A stretch of 64,000 nt of DNA from an uncultured Lachnospiraceae bacterium (GCA_910576535.1 CAJTKK010000016.1:28904-92903), one strand, 5' to 3'. Positions 24,645 to 34,666 are shown, counted from the first letter of the stretch. Notes: generated from the sequence alone by a model not told the origin. Numbers and translations are program-made.

Positions 24645-25691
24645 ATGAATATAGCAGAATATAAAGGAGTATTTGTCTTTGCACAACAGGTAGATAATGA
24701 ACTGAGCGGAATTGCTTTGGAACTGATTGGCAAAGGAAAAGATCTTGCAAAAGATTTGAACACAGAGGTTACGGCAGTATTGGTGGGCTATGAAGTAAAA
24801 GGCCTTGCAGATGAACTTGCGGCTTATGGCGCAGACAAGGTAATCCTTGTGGATGACCCTGAATTAAAAGAATACAGGACAGAGCCTTATGCACATGCCC
24901 TTGCTTCCGTAATTGAAAAATATAAACCGGAAATCTTTTTGGTAGGCGCTACGGCAATCGGCCGTGATTTAGGCCCTCGTGTATCTGCAAGAATCCATAC
25001 AGGGCTTACTGCAGACTGTACACAGCTTGATATCGGCGATTTCCCGATGAATCCGATTCCGGGCAAAGAGCAGCTTCATAACCAGCTTTTGATGACCCGT
25101 CCGGCATTTGGCGGTAATACGATTGCAACCATTGCATGTCCGGAGTTCCGTCCTCAGATGGCAACGGTACGTCCTGGCGTTATGCAGAAAGCGCCTAAGG
25201 TAGAAGGTGCAAAAGCAGTTGTAGAAGAATTTAATCCTGGATTTACACCGGATAACAAATATGTAGAAATCCTTGAAATCGTGAAATCCGTTGTGGATAC
25301 TGTAGATATTATGGATGCTAAAATCCTTGTTTCCGGCGGTCGTGGTGTAGGAAGCCCGGAAAACTTCAAGCTTCTGGATGACCTTGCAGAAGTGCTTGGT
25401 GCAACCGTAAGCTGCTCCCGTGCTGTTGTTGATGCAGGATGGAAGCCGAAAGACCTTCAGGTAGGTCAGACAGGAAAGACAGTACGTCCTAATGTATACT
25501 TTGCAATCGGTATTTCCGGTGCAATCCAGCACTTGGCAGGTATGGAAGAATCCGATATCATTGTTGCAATCAACAAGGATGAAACAGCTCCTATCTTCGA
25601 TGTAGCTGATTATGGAATCGTAGGCGATTTGAATAAGATTGTTCCTGCTTTGACAGAAAAACTGAAAGCAGAGCTGGCGAACAAAAATTAA
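24645..25691 (+). CDS. etfA: electron transfer flavoprotein alpha subunit
   Basis: The large Etf subunit, with an N-terminal Etf domain and a C-terminal FAD-binding domain. VSGGRGVGSPENFKLL, SRAVVDAGW, QVGQTGKTVRPNVYFAIGISGAIQH and INKDETAPIFDVADYGIVGD are its FAD signatures. The product is 348 residues. I start at the ATG at 24645 (MNIAEYKGVFVFAQQ), since the upstream in-frame codon has no ribosome binding site. It lies 28 bases after etfB and is the last gene before a strong terminator. Confidence 0.95.
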   Translation: MNIAEYKGVFVFAQQVDNELSGIALELIGKGKDLAKDLNTEVTAVLVGYEVKGLADELAAYGADKVILVDDPELKEYRTEPYAHALASVIEKYKPEIFLVGATAIGRDLGPRVSARIHTGLTADCTQLDIGDFPMNPIPGKEQLHNQLLMTRPAFGGNTIATIACPEFRPQMATVRPGVMQKAPKVEGAKAVVEEFNPGFTPDNKYVEILEIVKSVVDTVDIMDAKILVSGGRGVGSPENFKLLDDLAEVLGATVSCSRAVVDAGWKPKDLQVGQTGKTVRPNVYFAIGISGAIQHLAGMEESDIIVAINKDETAPIFDVADYGIVGDLNKIVPALTEKLKAELANKN

Positions 25692-25741
25692 TGAAATCTG
25701 CCGAAATGCAAGTGAAGTAAAATACATAAGTGCAGTATAGG

Positions 25742-25781
25742 AACTGGTATCCAGTTAATGAAAAGCTGGATACCAGTTTTT
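25742..25781 (+). terminator. terminator of the butyrate operon
   Basis: A perfect 13-bp stem (25742-25754 with 25766-25778) with an 11-base loop runs into five T. Confidence 0.9.
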
Positions 25782-25836
25782 GTCATATAAAAATCCGGGC
25801 ATCAAAAAGTCTGTTGTCCGGACACATATAGGAAGA

Positions 25837-26310
25837 TTATTTCATTAATTTCTTTTTGTGCTGCAGATGTATGCCGATATGTCCAATTCCTAAGAGAGCG
25901 GATGATATTAACATAACTATATTTTTCCCATATATCCCAAGGATAAAAAATGCAATGACAGGCAATGTAGCCCCGGCAAGAGGGATGCATAAAAAATCAC
26001 TGTAAAAATCTTTCATTTGCCGTTCACTCCGGAAATAGCGTATCCACCATATTTCGTATATTGCCATCAGAAGAAAAGAGATGATCAGAAACAAAGACCA
26101 GGCTGACCATTTTTGGATGTTAAAATCAGAAAATATCAGGGAACAGCAGCAAGTAAGGATTTCCCCTAACCGTTCAAAGAAAGTTAAGATTCTGCTTTCC
26201 TTTTTAGCGGTATATCCCTGCGTTTTTTGCTTTAACCATATGATATTGGGAATAAACAGCATCAGCAGAAATATTAGCCCTATATAGGAAAATCCAAAAG
26301 CTCCAAACAT
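25837..26310 (-). CDS. small multi-pass membrane protein of unknown function
   Basis: The product has 157 residues. Four or five hydrophobic segments are visible: an N-terminal one (YIGLIFLLMLFIPNIIW), two in the middle (WSAWSLFLIISFLLMAIYEIWW and the preceding CCCSLIF region), and two near the C-terminus (LAGATLPVIAFFILGIYG, IVMLISSALLGIGHIGIHL). The tail is basic. AAAGGAGG lies eight bases before the ATG. It stands alone, convergent with the butyrate operon. I do not recognise a function. Confidence 0.75.
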   Translation of the reverse strand: MFGAFGFSYIGLIFLLMLFIPNIIWLKQKTQGYTAKKESRILTFFERLGEILTCCCSLIFSDFNIQKWSAWSLFLIISFLLMAIYEIWWIRYFRSERQMKDFYSDFLCIPLAGATLPVIAFFILGIYGKNIVMLISSALLGIGHIGIHLQHKKKLMK

Positions 26311-26530
26311 CCGGTAAACCTCCTTTAGATTTAATTAGTCTATTATTTTATATATTATGCAGTGTTTGCCCCTGAATTTCAATGGGATTGACAGGAATTA
26401 TTTTCAGGCTGTGACAGATGCATGGAAAAGGATGCCGAAGTAAGTCATAATCCTGCCGGCTTCATCTTATATTTAGAACAAGGATTGCATTGCCGGGTAG
26501 TTCTTGATGGCCGGCGGAAAACGGGAAGAT

Positions 26531-27604
26531 ATGACAGGATCTTTTGGCGGATTCATAACCGCTTTATCCGGTAATCCTCCGTTGCAAATGACGACGCTTC
26601 TGATTTTAGGGGTTATTCTTGTAAACGGATGGACAGATGCCCCAAATGCTATTGCGTCTTTGGTGGCAACAGGAGGGATGGAATTAAAAAGGGCTATCCG
26701 GATGGCGGCTTTTTTTAATTTTGCAGGGCTTGCCTTGATGACGGCCTGCAATTCATCGGTAGCTTTTACGATATATCATATAGCGGATTTCGGCGATTCA
26801 CCGCGAGAAGCGCTGGTTGCCTTATGTGCGGCGCTGACGGCAATTATTGTCTGGTCTGCGGCAGCCTGGAGCTTTGGGATCCCTACAAGTGAGAGCCACG
26901 CATTGATTGCCGGGCTGACAGGCGCATCTGTTTCTATGTATAACGGATTGGCAGGGATTCACGGCCAGGAATGGGGCAAAGTGATATATGGCCTCTTTCT
27001 TTCCTGCTTTTTTGGGTTTGGGCTGGGATGGACAGGAGGGAAGGCATTATCGTGGGGAGGAAAAGGAAGATTTGGGATATTCCAGAGAAGATGGCGTAAA
27101 AAGTATGGGGGTTGGGCAGGAAAGATACAGATAGCAGGGGCTGCCGCTATGGCGTTTATGCATGGCGCGCAGGATGGACAGAAATTTATGGGAGTGTTCC
27201 TGATGGGGATATTTTTGGCCAAGGGGGAACTGACGGCCGGGAAATTCCCCATCCCCTTTTGGATGACAGCGCTGTGCAGCATTGTGATGGCGGCTGGCAC
27301 TGCCATTGGAGGGGAACGCATTATAAAAACGGTAGGAGCGGATATGGTGAAGCTGCACAGGGCGCAAGGAGTCGTTTCCGATGGGGCTGCTGCGGCCTGT
27401 CTTTTATTTTTGAGCCTTGCAGGGATTCCGGTTTCCACTACCCATGTAAAGACCACGGCCATTATGGGGATTGGAGCAGCATCTGGCCCGGAGAGTATGG
27501 ATATGGGGATCGTAAAGGAAATGATTCTTGCCTGGATCATCACTTTCCCTTGCTGCTGCGGGATTGGATATGGGGTTGCGGAGTTATTTCAGAAGATAAT
27601 ATAG
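26531..27604 (+). CDS. inorganic phosphate transporter, PiT family
   Basis: An integral membrane protein of about 357 residues with ten or so hydrophobic segments. The two PiT signature repeats are seen as GVILVNGWTDAPNAIASLVAT near the N-terminus and, in the second half, MHGAQDGQKFMG with SLAGIPVSTTHVKTTAIMGIG. Family members co-transport phosphate with a cation. The start is uncertain: TTG 26504 and ATG 26507 are in frame upstream. I prefer the ATG at 26531, which gives the short lead usual in relatives. The final residues end at EDN-rich DNA before a spacer. Confidence 0.88.
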   Translation: MTGSFGGFITALSGNPPLQMTTLLILGVILVNGWTDAPNAIASLVATGGMELKRAIRMAAFFNFAGLALMTACNSSVAFTIYHIADFGDSPREALVALCAALTAIIVWSAAAWSFGIPTSESHALIAGLTGASVSMYNGLAGIHGQEWGKVIYGLFLSCFFGFGLGWTGGKALSWGGKGRFGIFQRRWRKKYGGWAGKIQIAGAAAMAFMHGAQDGQKFMGVFLMGIFLAKGELTAGKFPIPFWMTALCSIVMAAGTAIGGERIIKTVGADMVKLHRAQGVVSDGAAAACLLFLSLAGIPVSTTHVKTTAIMGIGAASGPESMDMGIVKEMILAWIITFPCCCGIGYGVAELFQKII

Positions 27605-27785
27605 TAGTATATTCCGGGGACAATAAAAAGTGAAAAAGATATACAAAAGACTGCAAAATAAAAAAATATTCTCCCTAAGAACAGCAAGAAATGATATAAT
27701 GACTTATAGAAAGATGTAATAGGGAGTATGTCTAAATGAGATGGCATATACGAATACGGTACTGGAGGATAAATGAGGGAATCAT

Positions 27786-29891
27786 ATGAAGGAGAAGGAA
27801 AAATTAGTAGACCATTTGACGGGGATTTATAACCGGGAGGGCTTTTACAAGGCAACGGAAGAATTGTTTGAAAAAAATCCGGATAAGGAATTTATCATTG
27901 CATATTGGAACGTGCACCGTTTTAAAATTATCAATGAGTTGTTTGGCCGGAGCGCAGGGGATGAAGTATTAAAAAATATGGCGGATATGATACGTTCCGC
28001 TTATGAGGGGGTGGAGGGTACCTATGGAAGGATGGAAAGCGATAATTTCGTGGCCTGTTTTCCGGCAGAATTGCTGAAGGGATCCCGGGAATTTGTGCAT
28101 TCCGGGGAAATCACATATATAAATGAGGGTACAGAATATCATTTTTCTGCGTGTTATGGGCTTTATCAGGTAAAAGACCGGAACATCGGCATTGCTTCTA
28201 TGGTAGACCGGAGCCGGATTGCCATGGATACGGTAAAAACGAATTATGTAAAACCCTTTGCTTATTATAACAATACCATGCGTGAAGATATTGTAATGGA
28301 ACAGATGCTGATGAGCGAATGTGATGCGGCCATCAGGGAAAACCAATTTGAGGTATACTATCAGCCGGTGTGCAATGCGTTGGACGGAACGATTATCAGT
28401 GCAGAAGCCTTGGTGCGCTGGAGGCATCCGGAAAGAGGGATGATTTCGCCGGGGGTATTTATTCCGTTGTTTGAACGGAATGGATATATTAGCGTGCTGG
28501 ACAGATATATGTGGGATAAGGTATGCGCGATGCTGAAACGGAGGCGGGAACGGAATCTGGATGTAGTCCCTATATCCATGAATGTATCCCGGGTGGATTT
28601 TTATAGCCAGAGCCTTTGCAGTGATATTATCAGGATTGTGGAGAAATATGAGCTGGAGCCGCAGCTTTTGCGCCTGGAGGTGACGGAAAGTTCGTATTCA
28701 GACAATCCCCAGACGGTTATGGAAGCAGTAAAAAAGCTTCAGGATTACGGCTTTACTATTATGATGGATGATTTTGGGAGCGGGTATTCTTCGTTGAATA
28801 CATTAAAAGATCTGCCGGTGGATATCCTGAAAATAGACATGAAGTTTATGGATGATTTGGATAAAGGGGGGAAGTCGGCAATTATTCTGGAATCCATTGT
28901 GCGGATGACGAAATGGATGAGCCTGCGGGCAGTGGCGGAAGGCGTGGAAACGGAGGACGAGCTGAATTTCTTAAAAAGTATTGAATGCAATTATATTCAA
29001 GGCTATTATTTCTACCGCCCTATGCCGGAGAAAGAATTTGAAGAATTACTGAATAAACCTGAACTGGTGGATGTAAGGAGTGCAGTAGTTACTGGGTCGA
29101 ATGAAAGCGATTTTTCTATCCTATATAATGAAAGCCTGAAAGCGGAGGGAATCTTTCAGAATATGTCGGGCGGACTCGGTATTTATGAACTGGTAGGCGA
29201 CAGGCTGGAAGTGGTACGCGTCAACAAAGGTTATTATGAAATGATGAAAGCCGGGAATATAGGGATGACAACGGAAAAGCGCCTGGTCGAAAAATACATG
29301 GCGCAGGAAGATTACCAGAGCCTGGTCAGCAAATGCCTGGAGGCGGAAGCGACAAAGGACACTGTCCAGACACAGATCAAGCGGGTAAGATATGACGGGG
29401 AATCTGTTTGGCTGGATACCAGGATCCGTTTTCTGGGGAATAAAGGAAACCGGAAAATGTTTTATTTCTATATTATGGACATTACAAAAATCAAAAAAGC
29501 GGAACAGGATAATTATATGAACCGATACAGCAAGGCATTGTTCCGTGTTTTCGATAAGGTATATAGGCTGGATTATGACACTGGTTATGCGGAAGTCCTG
29601 CATTCCATAGATGACGCGATGAAGGTGGGGGACAGGGTATATTTTAAGAACTTTTTCGATAAGTTTAAGGATCATATTTTATCCACCAGGCGGACGGAAT
29701 ACAGCGAAGCGATGAAAGACAAAAAAGCGATGGACAAGGTGCTGAGCGAGAGCCGTTCCGGGGGCATTAGCGTGGACTATAAAATGGACGACCCGGATAT
29801 CATGGGGTTTGAATGGGTATCCGCTACATTTTTTAAAGTGGAAACTACGGATGAACAAGAGGATTATCTTGTGTGCATTAAGAGGATTTGA
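27786..29891 (+). CDS. c-di-GMP phosphodiesterase (EAL) with degenerate GGDEF and PAS domain
   Basis: There are three regions. Residues 1-165 are a GGDEF fold in which the signature loop reads RMESDNF instead of GGDEF, so cyclase activity is not expected. Residues about 175-425 are an EAL domain with the key residues kept: SAEALVRW, NVSRVDF, EVTES, DDFGSGYSS, LKIDMKFM and EGVET. c-di-GMP hydrolysis is therefore likely. The C-terminal 230 residues contain a PAS-like domain and a helical end. There is no membrane segment, so the protein is cytosolic. An extended -10 TGATATAAT lies at 27692-27700. It is monocistronic. Confidence 0.92.
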   Translation: MKEKEKLVDHLTGIYNREGFYKATEELFEKNPDKEFIIAYWNVHRFKIINELFGRSAGDEVLKNMADMIRSAYEGVEGTYGRMESDNFVACFPAELLKGSREFVHSGEITYINEGTEYHFSACYGLYQVKDRNIGIASMVDRSRIAMDTVKTNYVKPFAYYNNTMREDIVMEQMLMSECDAAIRENQFEVYYQPVCNALDGTIISAEALVRWRHPERGMISPGVFIPLFERNGYISVLDRYMWDKVCAMLKRRRERNLDVVPISMNVSRVDFYSQSLCSDIIRIVEKYELEPQLLRLEVTESSYSDNPQTVMEAVKKLQDYGFTIMMDDFGSGYSSLNTLKDLPVDILKIDMKFMDDLDKGGKSAIILESIVRMTKWMSLRAVAEGVETEDELNFLKSIECNYIQGYYFYRPMPEKEFEELLNKPELVDVRSAVVTGSNESDFSILYNESLKAEGIFQNMSGGLGIYELVGDRLEVVRVNKGYYEMMKAGNIGMTTEKRLVEKYMAQEDYQSLVSKCLEAEATKDTVQTQIKRVRYDGESVWLDTRIRFLGNKGNRKMFYFYIMDITKIKKAEQDNYMNRYSKALFRVFDKVYRLDYDTGYAEVLHSIDDAMKVGDRVYFKNFFDKFKDHILSTRRTEYSEAMKDKKAMDKVLSESRSGGISVDYKMDDPDIMGFEWVSATFFKVETTDEQEDYLVCIKRI

Positions 29892-29990
29892 AAGTCAGCA
29901 GAGCCGGCTTGGCAGACGAGCGGCTGGCGCATCTGGAAGGAGCGGGCAGCCGGCATGTTTTAACCGGTGTGGGTGAAAGGGAAGAATGGA

Positions 29991-31094
29991 ATGAATGGGA
30001 ACATTATGGAGTATGAAACCGTGGAGCTGGATGAGAAAGATAATAGCATAGTGATTATTGACCAGACGCTTTTGCCGCGGAAAACGGAATTAATCCGGCT
30101 GAGGACAGCACAGGAAATATGGGACGCTATTTATCTTTTAAAGGTGCGCGGGGCGCCTGCCATCGGCGTAACGGCAGCCTTTGGCATTTATTTACTGGCA
30201 AAAGGGATAGAGACAGAAGATTACGATATTTTTTATAAAGAATTTGCCAGGCAAAAGGATTATTTGAATTCATCGAGGCCTACAGCGGTCAATTTATCCT
30301 GGGCATTGAGGCGGATGGAAAACATCTGTGTGAAAAATCAGGAGAAGAGGATAGGGGAGATTAAAGAGGCTTTAAAAGAGGAAGCCTTTGCAATCAAGGA
30401 AGAGGATACCTGGGTATGCAGGATGATCGGGGAATACGGCCTTAGCTTGCTGAAGCCGGGGGATGGGATACTGACCCACTGCAATGCCGGACAGCTTGCC
30501 ACCAGCAAATATGGAACCGCTACGGCTCCTATTTATCTCGGCCAGGAAAAGGGCTATCATTTCCGGGTGTTTGCAGACGAGACAAGGCCGCTTTTGCAGG
30601 GGGCTCGGCTGACGGCTTATGAGCTTTCTTCCTCCGGCGTGGATGTAACGCTTATCTGTGACAATATGTCTGCCATGGTTATGAAAAATGGGTGGATAAA
30701 TGCTGTATTTGTTGGCTGCGACAGGGTGGCGGCCAATGGGGATACGGCGAATAAAATAGGTACATCTTTAGTTGCAGTGGCGGCGAAACGGTACAATATC
30801 CCGTTTTATGTATGCGCCCCTACTTCTACGATAGACCGGGATACAGAGACGGGCAGCCAGATTCATATTGAAGAGCGGCCGGCAGAAGAAGTGACGGAAA
30901 TGTGGTATAAGGAGAGGATGGCTCCGGAAGGAATTAAGGTGTACAATCCGGCGTTTGATGTGACAGACCATGATCTGATTACTGCGGTAATTACCGAATT
31001 TGGAATCGCAAGGGCTCCTTTTGAGATATCTTTTCAGGAGATTTTTAAAAGAAAGGAAGAAAAAAGAAGAGGGGCAGAGAAGGAAGCGGATTAG
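29991..31094 (+). CDS. mtnA: S-methyl-5-thioribose-1-phosphate isomerase
   Basis: The enzyme isomerises methylthioribose-1-phosphate to the ribulose form in methionine salvage. It belongs to the eIF2B-like fold. The signatures are VRGAPAIGVTAAFG near residue 50, the catalytic-Cys region LTHCNAGQLATSKYGTA near residue 160, DNMSAMVM, and VGCDRVAANGDTANKIGT with the catalytic Asp. The C-terminus ends in a charged, Lys/Glu-rich tail. I start at the ATG at 29991, with AAAGGG upstream; the GTG at 29967 is less likely. No other methionine-salvage gene is nearby. Confidence 0.92.
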   Translation: MNGNIMEYETVELDEKDNSIVIIDQTLLPRKTELIRLRTAQEIWDAIYLLKVRGAPAIGVTAAFGIYLLAKGIETEDYDIFYKEFARQKDYLNSSRPTAVNLSWALRRMENICVKNQEKRIGEIKEALKEEAFAIKEEDTWVCRMIGEYGLSLLKPGDGILTHCNAGQLATSKYGTATAPIYLGQEKGYHFRVFADETRPLLQGARLTAYELSSSGVDVTLICDNMSAMVMKNGWINAVFVGCDRVAANGDTANKIGTSLVAVAAKRYNIPFYVCAPTSTIDRDTETGSQIHIEERPAEEVTEMWYKERMAPEGIKVYNPAFDVTDHDLITAVITEFGIARAPFEISFQEIFKRKEEKRRGAEKEAD

Positions 31095-31105
31095 AAAAGT
31101 GAATA

Positions 31106-31141
31106 AGGAAAGGCGGCGCCATACTGCGCCGCCTTTCCTTA
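31106..31141. terminator. bidirectional terminator
   Basis: A perfect 15-bp stem (31106-31120 with 31127-31141) has a 6-base loop. It lies between mtnA and a convergent gene and should serve both. Confidence 0.85.
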
Positions 31142-31198
31142 TATCCGCCCAGGCAATATGCCGGACAGAAAAAATAAGATGTTCCGTTTGCAGGGATT

Positions 31199-31603
31199 TT
31201 ATAATCCAAGGACTTCCTGAACTGTTTCTACGCCGGCCTTGATGCAGTCCGGGCAGCTATAAAGCGCTTTGCCGGTGTCGATGCCTTTTAACTCGCGGCA
31301 GACGGTGGAACCTGTTTTTTCTTTAAAGCGTTGTACGAGCTGGGAAGCGAGCCGGTAAGTGGCGGCTTTGGTTCCCGGATTGCCGGTGCAGCCGTCGCTG
31401 TTTTTAAATCCGGCAAGAACAACTGCGCCGGAAAGCGCCCCGCAGGTACATTCCATGCATCCCATGCCAAGGCCGAGGCCTTCACATGCTTGAAACAAAA
31501 CAGTTTCTTCTACCCCGGCTTCTTCACAGAAAGCGCAGGCAACGGATTGCGCGCAATTATATTTTTTATTATGGTTTGCAATTGCAAGTTCTTTTTTGGT
31601 CAT
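31199..31603 (-). CDS. C_GCAxxG_C_C family redox-type protein
   Basis: The product has about 134 residues. It carries the cysteine spacing of this family: YNCAQSVACAFCEEAG at the N-terminus, then ACEGLGLGMGCMECTCGALSGAVV, a later CTGNPG and CRELKG, and CPDCIKAG at the end. Members are thought to bind metal or an iron-sulphur cluster, but the reaction is unknown. I take the second ATG (MTKKELAI), which has GAGGT seven bases upstream; the first ATG is too close to that site. It follows the NhaC antiporter gene by 63 bases and may share its transcript. Confidence 0.85.
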   Translation of the reverse strand: MTKKELAIANHNKKYNCAQSVACAFCEEAGVEETVLFQACEGLGLGMGCMECTCGALSGAVVLAGFKNSDGCTGNPGTKAATYRLASQLVQRFKEKTGSTVCRELKGIDTGKALYSCPDCIKAGVETVQEVLGL

Positions 31604-31666
31604 AATCATTACCTCATGTTTACATTGAATGGTTTGTGTGTTGGATGAATAAGAACAGGAACTGTT

Positions 31667-33280
31667 TTATTCTTTCTTTTTATTTATGTTTTTTATCACA
31701 TATAAGGCCAGCAGCATAAGAAGAATTCCTGCTGGCAAGGAGATCCAGGCGCTTTGGGAAAATCCTGCAATAATGTAAGTGATAAAAGAGATGGCTGCCG
31801 CAACAACTGCATAAGGCAACTGGGTGGATACATGGTTGACATGGTTGCACTGCGCTCCTGCGGAAGCCATAATTGTGGTATCCGAAATGGGGGAGCAGTG
31901 ATCGCCGCATACAGCCCCGGCCATGCAGGCGGAAATGGATATAATCATGAGCTGCGGATTGGATTTTGCAAATACAGCGACTACAATAGGAATGAGGATG
32001 CCAAAGGTCCCCCAGGAAGTTCCTGTGGAGAAAGCGAGGAAACATCCTACAAGGAAGATGATGGCCGGAAGGAAGTTCATGAGCGAACCGGCGCTTTGCT
32101 TCATCATTTCTGCGACAAAGTCTGCAGCCCCTAAACTGTCTGTCATGGCTTTTAAGGTCCAGGCGAAGGTAAGGATCAGGATGGCAGGCACCATCGCTTT
32201 AAACCCTTCGGGGAGACAGTCCATACAATCCTTAAAACTTAAAACCCTCCGTATGAGGTAAATCATTACGGTAATGATCAAAGCACAGATACTGCCAAGG
32301 GCAAGCCCCACCGAGGCATCGGAATTAGAGAAAGCAGCAACAAACCCGGCGCCTTCAAAGAAACCGCCCGTATAAATCATGCCGATGACACAGAAAATAA
32401 TTAAAGTAATAATAGGGATCAAAAGGTCGATGACTTTGCCCTTGGGGTTAACCGGCATTTGTTCTTTTCCGGTATTTTTTTCACCCATGGAGAACAGATC
32501 GCCTTTGCGCGCATTAGCTTCATGGGTTTTCATAGGGCCGAAATCCACGTTCATAAGGACGAGGGAGACCATCATGACAATGGTCAGGATTGCGTAAAAA
32601 TTATAGGGGATGGCACGGATAAAAATGGAAAAACCATCTTCTCCTTCCACAAAGCCGGATACGGCTGCAGCCCAGGAAGATATGGGTGCAATGATGCAGA
32701 CCGGGGCGGCAGTGGCGTCAATCAAATAAGCCAGTTTTGCCCGGGATACTTTGTGTTCGTCCGTAACCGGTTTCATAACGCTGCCTACCGTGAGGCAGTT
32801 AAAATAGTCGTCAATGAAAATCAGGACACCGAGGGCAATAGTAGCGAGCTGCGCCCCTGCCCGGGATTTGATTTTTTCTTTGGCAAAACGCCCAAAAGCA
32901 GCGGATCCCCCCGCCCGGTTCATAAGGCTGACCATAGCGCCGAGTATCACGAGGAAAATAAGGATTCCTACATTGTAGCTGTCGGACAATACGGCAACGA
33001 AACCATCATTAAAAATATGTGTGAGTGTGGTTTCAAAGGAGAAGCCGGAATAGAACAGGCCGCCTACCAGAATTCCGATGAAAAGGGAGCTGTATACCTC
33101 TTTCGTAATTAAAGCAAGTGCAATGGCAACAATAGGAGGGACAAGCGCCCAAAAGGTTGCATACATGGGAGGAGTATATTCCGCTCCTGTTTCCGCCGCA
33201 AATGCGGTGAGAGGGAGCAATGCCATACATAGCAGCAGGATTCCTGCCCCGCCAAAAAGCTTTTTCTTTTGCATTTTCAT
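31667..33280 (-). CDS. NhaC-family Na+/H+ (or organic-anion/proton) antiporter
   Basis: The product has 537 residues with a cleavable-looking signal (MKMQKKKLFGGAGILLL...) and more than ten membrane segments. Family landmarks include FIDDYFNCLTVGSVMKPVTD, the DATAAPVCIIAPISSWAAAV stretch, and SACMAGAVCGDHCSPISDTTIMASAGA near the C-terminus. A hydrophilic loop with EKNTGKEQMPVNPKGK lies mid-protein. Antiporters of this type exchange Na+ or small organic ions for protons. The exact substrate cannot be told. Confidence 0.88.
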   Translation of the reverse strand: MKMQKKKLFGGAGILLLCMALLPLTAFAAETGAEYTPPMYATFWALVPPIVAIALALITKEVYSSLFIGILVGGLFYSGFSFETTLTHIFNDGFVAVLSDSYNVGILIFLVILGAMVSLMNRAGGSAAFGRFAKEKIKSRAGAQLATIALGVLIFIDDYFNCLTVGSVMKPVTDEHKVSRAKLAYLIDATAAPVCIIAPISSWAAAVSGFVEGEDGFSIFIRAIPYNFYAILTIVMMVSLVLMNVDFGPMKTHEANARKGDLFSMGEKNTGKEQMPVNPKGKVIDLLIPIITLIIFCVIGMIYTGGFFEGAGFVAAFSNSDASVGLALGSICALIITVMIYLIRRVLSFKDCMDCLPEGFKAMVPAILILTFAWTLKAMTDSLGAADFVAEMMKQSAGSLMNFLPAIIFLVGCFLAFSTGTSWGTFGILIPIVVAVFAKSNPQLMIISISACMAGAVCGDHCSPISDTTIMASAGAQCNHVNHVSTQLPYAVVAAAISFITYIIAGFSQSAWISLPAGILLMLLALYVIKNINKKKE

Positions 33281-33414
33281 TTCAATTTACCCCGTTTCTT
33301 AATATGTATAAATTTTGTATAAATATAAATACAAATGAATTTTAGCACTAAATGCTATAAAACAGAAGCATTTTTTAATAAATAAGGAAAAAGAAAAGTT
33401 TTTTGCCTGAATAA

Positions 33415-33449
33415 GGCGCCTGAAAGTTATACAGTAACTTTCAGGCGCC
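33415..33449. terminator. strong hairpin after buk
   Basis: A perfect 15-bp stem (33415-33429 with 33435-33449) has a 5-base loop. No long T-run follows on either strand, so it could be a 3'-stabilising hairpin as well as a terminator of the ptb-buk transcript. Confidence 0.65.
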
Positions 33450-33514
33450 GTTTGTTCAAGCCATTAAGATAAATAGTATATTTGATAAATCATATATCTA
33501 TTTCTGAGTAAATT

Positions 33515-34582
33515 TTAGTAAACCATTGCCGTTTCTTTTCCGGTCATTACACGGATTGCACCCTGGGCGAGGGCGAGAAGTTCATCCTCTCCGGGATATA
33601 CGGTAACGGGGGCAATAAACCCTGCTTTTTCTTTCAGACCATCCGTTACAGCTTTATCGTAAGCAATGCCGCCAGTCATAATAATCTGGTCTACTTTACC
33701 TTTTAACACGCAAGCCATAGAGCCGATATCTTTGGCAACCTGAAGGATAAATGCTTCCCGGATTTCTTCTGCCTCTTTATTTCCTTCTTCTACCATTTTG
33801 TCTACATCTCTCATGTCGTTTGTATTCAGGTAAGCGTTAAAGCCGCCATTTCCGACCAGCTTTTTGTAAACTTCTTTTTCTGTGTATTTACCGGAAAAGC
33901 ACATTTTTATCAATGCTCCGGGAGGCACTGCGCCTGCTCTTTCCGGGGAAAATGCGCCGTCTCCGTCAAGAGCGTTGAATACATCCACTACTTTGCCTTT
34001 CTCATGTGCGCCTACGGAAACACCGCCGCCCATATGGACAACGATCAGGTTCAGGGAATCGTAAGCAACCCCTTTTTCATTGGCATAGCGTTTTGCAACC
34101 GCCTTCTGGTTCAGGGCATGGAAAATGCTGATGCGGGGCAGCTCCGGCACGCCTGAATACCTTGCAGTAGGCATAAGCTCGTCTACAACAACAGGGTCCA
34201 CGATATAAGATGGGATGCCGATGGAATCCGCAATCTCCCTGGCGAGAATACCGCCTAAATTAGAAGCATGTTGCCCTTGTACGCCGACTTTCAGATCGGC
34301 CAGTAAATCATCGGTGACTGCATAGGTGCCGCCCGGGATGGGTTTTAACATACCGCCGCGTCCTACGATAACGTCTAAGGATTTCATGTCAAACTCTTTT
34401 TCCTTCATCAAATCCAGAATAATATTTTTCCTGAAATCTTTTTGCTCTACGATAGATGCATATTGCGCGATTTCTTCCGTAGAATGCCTTAATGTTTCTT
34501 CAAACAGTAAAGTTTCGTCTTCAAATACACCGATTTTGGTGGAAGTGGAGCCGGGATTGATAATTAAACTTTTGATTGCCAT
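33515..34582 (-). CDS. buk: butyrate kinase
   Basis: The enzyme converts butyryl-phosphate and ADP to butyrate and ATP. It has the acetokinase fold: LIINPGSTSTKIGVF at the N-terminus (phosphate 1), VHMGGGVSVGAHEKG in the middle, and IIMTGGIAYD near the C-terminus. The product is 355 residues. The start is the ATG at 34582 with GGAGG eight bases upstream; the open frame before it is not protein-like. It lies 84 bases downstream of ptb on the same strand. Its presence predicts the kinase route for butyrate, at least as one option. Confidence 0.95.
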   Translation of the reverse strand: MAIKSLIINPGSTSTKIGVFEDETLLFEETLRHSTEEIAQYASIVEQKDFRKNIILDLMKEKEFDMKSLDVIVGRGGMLKPIPGGTYAVTDDLLADLKVGVQGQHASNLGGILAREIADSIGIPSYIVDPVVVDELMPTARYSGVPELPRISIFHALNQKAVAKRYANEKGVAYDSLNLIVVHMGGGVSVGAHEKGKVVDVFNALDGDGAFSPERAGAVPPGALIKMCFSGKYTEKEVYKKLVGNGGFNAYLNTNDMRDVDKMVEEGNKEAEEIREAFILQVAKDIGSMACVLKGKVDQIIMTGGIAYDKAVTDGLKEKAGFIAPVTVYPGEDELLALAQGAIRVMTGKETAMVY

Positions 34583-34666
34583 AGTGATCCTCCTTTTTAT
34601 TCCTGCGGGCAGCCGGCAAGAGCCATACTGGCATGTGCGCGGCCATTGCCGGGACATGAATGCCTG

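Noticed and set aside
26959..27543. Long minus-strand frame (about 194 codons) inside the phosphate transporter gene
   Set aside because: Antisense shadow of a membrane protein; no start signal and no homology pattern.
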